This document shows positions 53,665 through 61,086 of a stretch of DNA of 64,000 bases, piece after piece (position 1 is the first letter of the stretch; every line of letters starts with the position of its first letter). The stretch is from positions 1 to 64,000 of the forward strand of contig NZ_QQOH01000004.1 of assembly GCF_003345655.1 (NCBI RefSeq). Direction: 5' to 3'. The notes under the pieces were generated by a model. That model saw only the letters and a list, made by a program, of their open reading frames with translations. It did not search any database and was not told where the DNA came from. The translations under genes were made by a program, and so were the position numbers. This DNA comes from Motiliproteus coralliicola (GTDB lineage: Bacteria; Pseudomonadota; Gammaproteobacteria; Pseudomonadales; Balneatricaceae).

Positions 53665-54727
53665 GGGGCTCTCCTGCTGATTCAACCTGGGAGCGCTTAC
53701 GGGTCAGCGCCAACGGCACCAGTCGTAACCCATCGCCAGGCTCAACCTGCAACGCCTCGGCCTGGATACGGCTGAGCTGCAACTGGCCTTCAGGAAAGTA
53801 GGGCAACTCGGTCAAGATGCAGCGAAAGCCCTGCAGCCGGGTGTTCGCCAACAGACAAGCCTGCCCCGGCGGTAACTTGTTCACCACCTTGGACAGCTGC
53901 TGCCGCTCACTGTAGCAAACACTGCGGATATCGCTGAGCCGACAGATCAGGGTCGGTCCGGCATCGAAGATGTCGACGTAGCCTTCGAAGTGAAAACCCT
54001 CATCCTCCAGCATCTTACGGGCCGGGCGGGTATTGCGATGAACTTCACCGATCACCTGCTGGGCACTCTCGGGCAGCAGGTGAATATAGATCGAGTGCTT
54101 GGGCATCAACTCGGCGATAAACGACTTATTTCCCAATCCGGTCAGGTAATCCGCCTCGGAGAACTCCATGCTGAAGAAGTGCCGCCCCAGACCTTCCCAG
54201 AACGGACTGCCTCCGGCGTCGTTGGAGACACCGCGCATCTCGGCGATAACGCGCTCGGCAAACCGCTCCGGAAACTGCGCCATAAACAGAAACCGGCATT
54301 TCGATAGCAAGGTGCCATTGCGGTCACGGCGGTAGGCGGGGTCCAGAAACAGGCTGCAGACCTCCGAGTGACCGGTGTAGTCATTGCACAGATAGAGGGT
54401 GTTGAAGCGGTTGTGGATTCCCATCTCCCGCGAAGCATGAACCACCGTGCCGATCCGGTAGTGATACCAGGGATCCCGCATCCCGACCCGAGAACTGATA
54501 GCCGTGGTGCCAATCACCTCGCCGGTTTCACCATGTTCGAGTACAAACAGGTAGTGATCGCCGTCGAGTCGCCCTGACGCCAGCTGCAGCGACGCAATGG
54601 ATTGGTTGATTCGCTGCTCCAGCAGTTCCGGATGCAGCGGTAACGAGGTGAAGCCTGGCCCGCTGAGCTCTGCAATCCGCAGCAACGCGCTCAGGTCATC
54701 CCGCTCGATCGGGCGGATAACGTTCAC
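53657..54727 (-). CDS. astA: Arginine N-succinyltransferase
   Basis: This 356-residue acyltransferase (GNAT-related) transfers succinyl from succinyl-CoA to arginine, opening the AST catabolic pathway. 'IRPIERDDLSALLRIAELSGPGFTSLP', 'LCNDYTGHSEVCSLFLDPAYR' and 'EMRGVSNDAGGSPFWEGLGRHFF' are strong family features. The start is GTG behind a perfect AAGGAGG at six bases. Upstream (54817-54836) the word CAGTCTA is repeated with a 13-base period. astB, astC and astE are not in the window. Confidence 0.94.
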   Translation of the reverse strand: MNVIRPIERDDLSALLRIAELSGPGFTSLPLHPELLEQRINQSIASLQLASGRLDGDHYLFVLEHGETGEVIGTTAISSRVGMRDPWYHYRIGTVVHASREMGIHNRFNTLYLCNDYTGHSEVCSLFLDPAYRRDRNGTLLSKCRFLFMAQFPERFAERVIAEMRGVSNDAGGSPFWEGLGRHFFSMEFSEADYLTGLGNKSFIAELMPKHSIYIHLLPESAQQVIGEVHRNTRPARKMLEDEGFHFEGYVDIFDAGPTLICRLSDIRSVCYSERQQLSKVVNKLPPGQACLLANTRLQGFRCILTELPYFPEGQLQLSRIQAEALQVEPGDGLRLVPLALTRKRSQVESAGEPHE

Positions 54728-54870
54728 AGGCGCCTCCTTGTTAAGGAGCCTGCCAAGAAGTCCTTGCCAGCGTCTAGCACTTGCAGAAACCGCTTATTCG
54801 CAGGTTCCTTAGAAAGCAGTCTATAAACTCAGTCTAGACGGGATCAGCGGTGGTTTGTTGGCGCGGGTAC

Positions 54871-56694
54871 TCAGACCGGGTCAGAGTAATAGCAGGAACG
54901 GTTTCGCCCGCCCTGTTTAGAACGGTACATCGCCTTATCCGCATGGCGGATCAGGTCGTCGTAGCTGCGCCCGTCTTCCGGGAAGATGGCCACCCCGATA
55001 CTGGCGGTGACCGCCACTTGCTGGCGCGCTAATACCAGGGGTTGTTCTATCTGTTCTAGCAGGCGTTGAACCACCCGCTCAAGGTCCTGCTGGCCGGTCA
55101 GCTCATCGATCGCCACGGTAAACTCATCACCGCCGACACGCCCCACCAGAGCGCCGGTTGTATCCGCCGCTTCTTCGAAACCGGTATGGCCAACGGTGTC
55201 GTAAGCCCGCAGACAGCGCCGAATCCGACCCGCGATCTCGATCAGCAGCTGATCGCCAATCTCGTGGCCGAAGGAGTCATTGACCTCTTTAAACAGATCA
55301 AGATCGATAAACAGCAACGCCAGCCGGGTATCAGGGTGACGACCCGCCCGCTCGATCTTCTGCTCGACCCGTTGTTTGAAACTGCGCCGATTCAGCAACT
55401 CGGTCAAGGTGTCCTGATTGGCCAACTGCTCCAGTAACTGCTCCTGCCGTTTACGCTCGGTAACATCGGTGAAGATCCCCACCAGTTCATTGCTGCGCTG
55501 CCCCTGATCGATCAGCGGACTGACCGACATACTCAGGGTATAGTGCTGACCATCCTTGCGCTGCGCGTTGATCTCCTGCTCCCAGTAACCCTGCTCATCG
55601 ATCTCCTGCTGCATCTGCTGATACAGCTCTTTACTGACGTCGAGCTTCGGATCCATCAGCGCACGCTTGCCGATCACTTCTTCGTCCGAGTAACCGGTAA
55701 TACGGCTGAAGGCGGGGTTGGTGTAGGTGATCAGATACTGATCGTCGGCCACGACCACCCCCTCCTTGATCGAGCCTATAATCTGCTGGTTGATCTCCAG
55801 CTCGAATCGGGTCTGCTGCAACTGTTTGCGCTCTCGATCCAGCAGCTGATTCAACTGCGCGGTCCGGAAACTGAAATAGGCGTTGAGCAGAAACATCGCC
55901 CCCAGTACCGTACTGAACAGCAATACCGGCTGCAGGATCGAGTCGATCAGGTGCAGACCCGGTGTCGGCGGGGAGAAATACAGGTGGCCGAGATTATTGC
56001 CCGTTACGGTGGTCATCGGCAGACTGTTCTCACCGGCACCAGGTCTGATACCGGTCAGTTGCAGCGAGAAACGCTCAGAGAAACCTTCGACATAGTCGGC
56101 ATCAAAGCGCTTTAGAAATACCAGCACACTGAACAGTTCGCCACTGCGGACATCGTCGTCGTCGACCTCCTCGGTGGTGAAAGGGGCTACCCCGGCAACG
56201 TAGAGCTGTCCGGCCACTTCGATCAAGCCGCCGAAACCTTCCGGATCCTGAAGCGAACTGGCCCGTGCCTGCTGAATCAATATCGCCAGTGAACGGCTGT
56301 CGGCAAAGGGCTTAAAATGCGGCATCGGTGCTGAATCGACAAACCCCTGCAGCAGGCGGTCGTGCTGATCGATCGCCATCGAGATCTGGATGCCGAACTC
56401 CTCATCCAGATAGGAGCCGATATTACTCTGGCCCCAGTCCGGGTCAGGCTGCAGCACCAGATTCCGGATCGCTTCATCCCACCAGGCGGCATCCATCGCA
56501 TGGGTACCTAACACCTCGATCTCGTAACTCAACGCCGAGTCGACCTGCTGCCGGTATTGTTCGGCGGCGTCCTGATCCTGGCGCTCAGAGGCAGTGCTGA
56601 TAATCAGCCATAGCAGGGAAAGGGCGGCCAGCAGTAGAGCGATCGCCACCAGGATCCAGTTTGAAAGGCGTTGGTGCAGTATCGATAAAGGCAT
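54871..56694 (-). CDS. Membrane CHASE4-PAS-GGDEF diguanylate cyclase
   Basis: This 607-residue inner-membrane protein has TM1 (about 12-34), a periplasmic CHASE4-like sensor domain (about 40-255, 'MDAAWWDEAIRNLVL'), TM2 (about 265-285), a PAS domain (about 310-430, 'EGVVVADDQYLITYTNPAFSRITGY') and a GGDEF domain (about 440-600). The active site is intact GGDEF (about 521-525). A roughly 16-residue insert between 'AYDTVG' and 'RVGGDEF' replaces the normal spacing, so no RxxD I-site stands at its usual place. An ATG two codons further up is also possible. Confidence 0.9.
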   Translation of the reverse strand: MPLSILHQRLSNWILVAIALLLAALSLLWLIISTASERQDQDAAEQYRQQVDSALSYEIEVLGTHAMDAAWWDEAIRNLVLQPDPDWGQSNIGSYLDEEFGIQISMAIDQHDRLLQGFVDSAPMPHFKPFADSRSLAILIQQARASSLQDPEGFGGLIEVAGQLYVAGVAPFTTEEVDDDDVRSGELFSVLVFLKRFDADYVEGFSERFSLQLTGIRPGAGENSLPMTTVTGNNLGHLYFSPPTPGLHLIDSILQPVLLFSTVLGAMFLLNAYFSFRTAQLNQLLDRERKQLQQTRFELEINQQIIGSIKEGVVVADDQYLITYTNPAFSRITGYSDEEVIGKRALMDPKLDVSKELYQQMQQEIDEQGYWEQEINAQRKDGQHYTLSMSVSPLIDQGQRSNELVGIFTDVTERKRQEQLLEQLANQDTLTELLNRRSFKQRVEQKIERAGRHPDTRLALLFIDLDLFKEVNDSFGHEIGDQLLIEIAGRIRRCLRAYDTVGHTGFEEAADTTGALVGRVGGDEFTVAIDELTGQQDLERVVQRLLEQIEQPLVLARQQVAVTASIGVAIFPEDGRSYDDLIRHADKAMYRSKQGGRNRSCYYSDPV

Positions 56695-56848
56695 GGCCAT
56701 CCCTTCAGACTACATCCGATCGGTTTATTCCGTCCGACCGTCAACCTATCTCCCATGCCGTCAAACGGCATTGCTGAGATCTAGACCATCCCTTCAGTTG
56801 CGCTTTAAAGCGAACTAATACAGAAACAGCTTAGGTTCTAAGCCTATA

Positions 56849-56877
56849 CCAAAAAGCCCCGCTATACAGCAGGGCTT
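56849..56877 (-). terminator. Intrinsic terminator after serA
   Basis: On the minus strand AAGCCCTGC pairs with GCGGGGCTT, closing TGTATA as the loop, and is followed by TTTTTGG. It lies 31 bases after the serA stop. Confidence 0.8.
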
Positions 56878-56907
56878 GGAGGTGTTGTCGCCGTTTAAGA
56901 AGCGAGG

Positions 56908-58140
56908 TTAGAACAGCACTCGGCAGCGGATGGTGCCCGGCACCTGCTTAAGCTGTTTGACCGCGAGATCGGAGTGCTCGGCATCGATATCCATCACCAC
57001 GTAACCGACCTTGTCATTGGTCTGCAGGTACTGACCGGAGATGTTGATGTTGTTGTCGGAGAACACGTGGTTGATCGCGGTCATCACCCCCGGCACGTTC
57101 TCGTGGATGTGCAGCAGGCGGTGCTTGTCCGGGTGCGCCGGCAGGGCAACCTCGGGGAAGTTGACCGAGGTGATGGTGGAGCCGTTATCGGAGTACTTGA
57201 CCAGCTTCTCGGCCACTTCGAAACCGATGTTCTCCTGCGCTTCCATGGTGGAGCCACCGACGTGCGGGGTCAGGATCACGTTGTCGAACTCACGCAGCGG
57301 CGAGACGAACTCTTCGCTGTTGGACTTGGGCTCAACCGGGAAGACGTCGATCGCCGCGCCCAGCAGCTTACCGGTCTTGAGGGTTTCGCACAGCGCATCG
57401 ATCTCGATCACAGTACCGCGGGCAGCGTTGATCAGGATCGAGCCCGGCTTCATCTGCTCCAGCTGTTGCGGACCGATCATGTTCTTGGTCGACGGGCTTT
57501 CCGGCACGTGCAGGCTGACGATGTCGGCTTGGTTCAGCAGCTCTTTCAGCGAGCCGACCTGGTTGGCGTTACCCAGCGGCAGCTTGGTGACGGTATCGTA
57601 GAAGATCACTTCCATACCCAGGGATTCGGCCATCACGCTTAGCTGAGAACCGATCGAACCGTAGCCGATGATGCCCAGCTTCTTGCCACGAACTTCATAG
57701 GAGTTGGAAGCCGACTTGTTCCAGACCCCACGGTGGGCCTTGGCGTTCTTCTCGGCGATACCGCGCATCAGGATGATCGCTTCGGCAATCACCAGCTCCG
57801 CCACCGAGCGGGTGTTGGAGTAGGGCGCGTTGAACACGGTCACACCCTTGGCGATCGCCGCGTTCAGGTCAACCTGGTTGGTACCGATACAGAAACAACC
57901 CACCGCCATCAACTTGGAAGCCGCTTCGAACACCCGCTCGTTGAGCTGAGTCCGGGAACGGATACCGACAAAGTGAGCGTCTTTGATCCGCTCGATCAGC
58001 TCCTCTTCCGGCAGTGCGGTGGTCAGGTAATCGATGTTGCTGTAACCGGACGCCTTCAGGGTATCGACGGCGGATTGGTGAACGCCCTCAAGCAGCAGAA
58101 ACTTAATCTTGCTCTTGTCCAGGGATGTAATCTTGCTCAT
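56908..58140 (-). CDS. serA: D-3-phosphoglycerate dehydrogenase
   Basis: This 410-residue NAD-dependent dehydrogenase makes 3-phosphohydroxypyruvate, the first step of serine synthesis. The Rossmann motif is 'LGIIGYGSIGSQLSVMAESLG', the catalytic Arg is in 'LINAARGTVIEID', the Glu is in the 'FPVEPKS' stretch and His is in 'ILTPHVGGST'. A C-terminal ACT domain (about 335-410, 'HIHENVPGVMTAIN') allows serine feedback. The layout is that of E. coli SerA. Confidence 0.96.
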   Translation of the reverse strand: MSKITSLDKSKIKFLLLEGVHQSAVDTLKASGYSNIDYLTTALPEEELIERIKDAHFVGIRSRTQLNERVFEAASKLMAVGCFCIGTNQVDLNAAIAKGVTVFNAPYSNTRSVAELVIAEAIILMRGIAEKNAKAHRGVWNKSASNSYEVRGKKLGIIGYGSIGSQLSVMAESLGMEVIFYDTVTKLPLGNANQVGSLKELLNQADIVSLHVPESPSTKNMIGPQQLEQMKPGSILINAARGTVIEIDALCETLKTGKLLGAAIDVFPVEPKSNSEEFVSPLREFDNVILTPHVGGSTMEAQENIGFEVAEKLVKYSDNGSTITSVNFPEVALPAHPDKHRLLHIHENVPGVMTAINHVFSDNNINISGQYLQTNDKVGYVVMDIDAEHSDLAVKQLKQVPGTIRCRVLF

Positions 58141-58225
58141 GGCAACAACGACCTCAAACTTTCCTGCCGGCGGTACGCTCCAGGCTCAATCCAGAATCCG
58201 CAGGCTGCTTCAAAAATGGGCGGCA

Positions 58226-58231
58226 ATCATA
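58226..58231 (-). promoter_or_regulatory. Candidate extended -10 promoter for serA
   Basis: The minus strand reads TGCTATGAT, an extended -10 (TGN before TATGAT), 85 bases before the serA ATG. No good -35 is seen. Confidence 0.4.
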
Positions 58232-58274
58232 GCATAAAGATTGATCAATGCAGCGCTGTCGCAGCATGAATGGC

Positions 58275-58302
58275 ATTGAAAGTTTTCAATCAAGCATTGA
58301 AA
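58275..58302. promoter_or_regulatory. Inverted repeat plus third half-site upstream of serA
   Basis: ATTGAAA-GT-TTTCAAT (58275-58290) is a perfect dyad. A third ATTGAAA (58296-58302) lies 21 bases, two helical turns, from the first. It is upstream of the candidate serA promoter and may be an operator of unknown regulator. Confidence 0.35.
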
Positions 58303-58328
58303 TTTATTAATACAGCAAGATGATCGGC

Positions 58329-59204
58329 TCAGACTCGACTGTGCTCGAGCAAAAACTCGACGAAACTGCGGTCGGCATGGGACAGATAGGCGCCCCGTTT
58401 CCAGGCGATACAGAGATCGAGCCAGACCGGCTCGCTGAACGGCCGTGCCGCCAGCTCCGAATCCCCCTCGGCCACCATCGCCAGGAAGGTGGTGATCCCA
58501 AATCCCTTGCCGACGATTTTTCGAATCAATGGAATCAGGTTGGTTTCAAACTCGATCTGCATCGGATATTCGGTCTGCTGAGCCAATCGATCGATAAAGG
58601 CGCGATGAAAATACCCAGGCTTGAACAGCACCAGCGGCTCGGCGAAAAACTGCTCGAAGCTGACGCTCGGCTGGGCCGCCAAGGGGTGCTCCGGCGGCAG
58701 GCAGACCACCATCTGCTCGCGCAGGAACAGCTCGGCTTCCAGCGACTCCGGTAACTGCTCCCGTACGATTATCCCCATATCCAGCTCGCCGGCATCGATC
58801 ATCTGCTGGATATCCCGCGCACCGGCTTCCTCCACCGATAGCTTGAGCTGTGGATAACGCTGCTTGAACGCCATCAGCAGCTCGGGGAAATAGTAGGTAC
58901 CGAGCATGCTCGGAATCCCGATCCGAACCTCACCCTTGCGCAGCCCCTTGAGCTCATCCATCTCCAGTTGGGCCTGACGCAGGTCCTCCAGCATCCGCTG
59001 CGCATGCTGCAGCAGTACCTTCCCCTCGGAGGTCAGGCTGATGCGGCGGTCGTGACGGTGAAACAGCAGCAGGTCCAGCTCCTGCTCCAGCTTCTGCACC
59101 GCCACGCTGACCGCAGGCTGGGCCAGCGGCAACGCCCGCGCCGCGCCGCTGAAGCTGCCGTGGCGGGCCACTTCGACAAAAATACGTAGTTTGCGTAGGT
59201 CCAT
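58329..59204 (-). CDS. LysR-family transcriptional regulator
   Basis: This 291-residue regulator has the N-terminal winged HTH 'LRIFVEVARHGSFSGAARALPLAQPAVSVAVQKLEQEL' and an effector-binding domain (about 90-291). It is divergent from the MFS transporter gene, which is its likely target. CysL/CbbR-like and YnfL-like members share this architecture. The inducer is unknown. Confidence 0.92.
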   Translation of the reverse strand: MDLRKLRIFVEVARHGSFSGAARALPLAQPAVSVAVQKLEQELDLLLFHRHDRRISLTSEGKVLLQHAQRMLEDLRQAQLEMDELKGLRKGEVRIGIPSMLGTYYFPELLMAFKQRYPQLKLSVEEAGARDIQQMIDAGELDMGIIVREQLPESLEAELFLREQMVVCLPPEHPLAAQPSVSFEQFFAEPLVLFKPGYFHRAFIDRLAQQTEYPMQIEFETNLIPLIRKIVGKGFGITTFLAMVAEGDSELAARPFSEPVWLDLCIAWKRGAYLSHADRSFVEFLLEHSRV

Positions 59205-59252
59205 CGCTCGCTCTCAATCAACTCTGCTAATTTAAACCACTATACCAACTCG

Positions 59253-59267
59253 CTATAAATTCTATAG
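59253..59267. promoter_or_regulatory. LysR-type operator (T-N11-A dyad)
   Basis: CTATA-AATTC-TATAG is a perfect dyad of the T-N11-A type in the 100-base divergent gap between the LysR gene and the MFS gene. This is the usual binding site geometry for LysR regulators. Further AT-rich sequence follows (59268-59290). Confidence 0.55.
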
Positions 59268-59332
59268 AGATTATATATTTTTGATATTTATTGGATTGAC
59301 CTACAGTGGAGCTCCGCTATCCCACTGACTCG

Positions 59333-60562
59333 ATGAAGCCCACCATGATCCAAACCGGCACCACCGCCTTCACCCGCGCTACCCTGGCTCTGTGCCTGGG
59401 CTCCTTTATCGTGTTCGCCAACCTCTATATCACCCAGCCGCTGTTTCCGCTGCTGCGGACTCAGTTCGAGCTGACCGACCTGCAGGCCACCTGGTCGCTG
59501 GCCCTGCCGATGCTGACCCTGGGCCTGTCGCTGCTGGTCTACGGGCCGCTGTCTGATGCACTGGGGAGGCGCCGGATCATGCTGCTGACCCTGTTCGGAT
59601 CCAGTGCCCTGAGCCTGCTGATCCCGCTGACACAAGGTTACGACTCGCTGCTGGCGCTGCGGATGCTGCAGGGACTGCTGCTGGGCGGGTTACCGGCGAT
59701 CGCGATCGCCTACATGGGGGATGAGTTCGAGCGCCCGGCGCTGCTGTTGGCGGTGGGGCTCTATATCAGTGCCAATTCGCTGGGCGGCATCAGCGGTCGC
59801 TTAGTGGGTGGCTTTGTCACCGATTGGCTCGACTGGCACAGCGCCTTCTATCTGCTTGGCGTTCTCAGCCTGCTGGGCGTGGCGCTGGTGGCCTGGCTGC
59901 TACCGCCGTCGCAGCACTTCCAGCCCCGCCCGCTCAGGCCGAAAACCATGGCGACCGATCTGGCCGGTCACCTGCGCAATCCGCTGCTGGTGACCGCCTA
60001 CCTGATCGGTGGTTTGAACTTCTTTATCTTCTCCAACCAGTACAGCTACATCACCTATGTACTCAGTGATGCGCCGTTCGAGCTGGCACCCAGCTGGCTG
60101 GGGATGCTGTTTTTGACCTACTTGAGCGGCTCGCTGGGGTCGGCGGTATCGGGCAAACTGAGCCAGCGCTTTGGCCAACCGGACTGCATGCTGGCCGGGG
60201 TGTTGATCATGATGCTCGGCTCACTGCTAACCCTGCAGCAATCGCTGCTGACCATCGTATTGGGATTACTGGTCAGCAGCTTTGGCTTCTTTATCTGCCA
60301 CTCGGTCTGCAGCGCCTGGGTCAACCGCAACGCCGAGCACGCCCGGGCCAGCGCCTCGTCGCTCTATCTGGTCTGCTATTACCTGGGAGCCGCCAGCGGG
60401 GGCTTCTACCTGGACCGCTTCTGGCAAGCCCAGGGATGGAATGGGGTAGTCTTGGGATCGCTGTTGATTTTGACGCTGACGTCGGCGCTGGCCTTCAGCC
60501 TGCGTTACCGACTACGGCGGGCTGCTGATCTATCCACTGCCACGCCTGCTCAAGCTGGTTGA
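59333..60562 (+). CDS. MFS transporter (YnfM-like, 12 TM)
   Basis: This protein of about 409 residues has twelve hydrophobic segments, starting 'TLALCLGSFIVFANLYITQPLFPLL'. The loop 2-3 motif is 'VYGPLSDALGRRRIMLLTLFG'. The second half includes 'ASASSLYLVCYYLGAASGGFYLD', typical of the YnfM-like drug/metabolite exporters that often lie beside LysR genes. The substrate is unknown. Start choice is uncertain: GTG at 59306, ATG at 59333 or ATG at 59345, none with a strong ribosome-binding site. The 3' end overlaps the next, convergent gene by 68 bases. Confidence 0.88.
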   Translation: MKPTMIQTGTTAFTRATLALCLGSFIVFANLYITQPLFPLLRTQFELTDLQATWSLALPMLTLGLSLLVYGPLSDALGRRRIMLLTLFGSSALSLLIPLTQGYDSLLALRMLQGLLLGGLPAIAIAYMGDEFERPALLLAVGLYISANSLGGISGRLVGGFVTDWLDWHSAFYLLGVLSLLGVALVAWLLPPSQHFQPRPLRPKTMATDLAGHLRNPLLVTAYLIGGLNFFIFSNQYSYITYVLSDAPFELAPSWLGMLFLTYLSGSLGSAVSGKLSQRFGQPDCMLAGVLIMMLGSLLTLQQSLLTIVLGLLVSSFGFFICHSVCSAWVNRNAEHARASASSLYLVCYYLGAASGGFYLDRFWQAQGWNGVVLGSLLILTLTSALAFSLRYRLRRAADLSTATPAQAG

Positions 60563-60881
60563 GCTGGTAAAACTGAATCTCGCCGTAGGTGAAGGGCTTG
60601 GCCAGTTGCGCCATCCAGCGCTCCCACTCCTGCGAGCCCAGCACCGCCAGCCGCTCGACCCGATGATTGATCTCCAGTCCGAAAATCAGATCATCCCAAG
60701 CCGCCTGCAACTCCCAGCCACGAAAGCCTTCGAGTAAAAACAGCAGCCGGATCCGGTCGTGATGCAATAGCGCCTGGCGCACCTGCGGTATCAGGAAATT
60801 CTTGTAATCGTTATCGGTCAGCTTGCCACTGACCAGAAAACCGAGACGATCGGAGCTGCTCTGCTCCAGCTTCATCATCAT
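60495..60881 (-). CDS. SpoIIAA-like (STAS-fold) protein
   Basis: This 128-residue cytosolic protein follows the SpoIIAA-like pattern: 'LGFLVSGKLTDNDYKNFLIPQVRQALLHHDRIRLLFLLEGFRGWELQAAWDDLIFGL' and 'ERLAVLGSQEWERWMAQLAKPFTYGEIQFY'. Family members are small, often encoded near stress or membrane genes, and their ligand is unclear. Three consecutive ATGs mark the start. Its last 68 bases lie inside the convergent MFS gene. Confidence 0.82.
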   Translation of the reverse strand: MMMKLEQSSSDRLGFLVSGKLTDNDYKNFLIPQVRQALLHHDRIRLLFLLEGFRGWELQAAWDDLIFGLEINHRVERLAVLGSQEWERWMAQLAKPFTYGEIQFYQLNQLEQAWQWIDQQPAVVGNAG

Positions 60882-61086
60882 TGCATTCGACCTCTTAGCC
60901 GCTGGCTTATCGTTATAACGGTCAGTTTAGTCCGGATATTTATCTTTGCCTTAGCCAAGCCCGCCGACCAAATTAAATAGCAAGCCTGATCAGGACCCCT
61001 GAATTTGGTTTCCAAAGGGCGCTTTTGAGGCTACGTTTAAGGGATCGCCACTGACTCAATATCCCCGCTTCAACAAGGAGTTAGCA

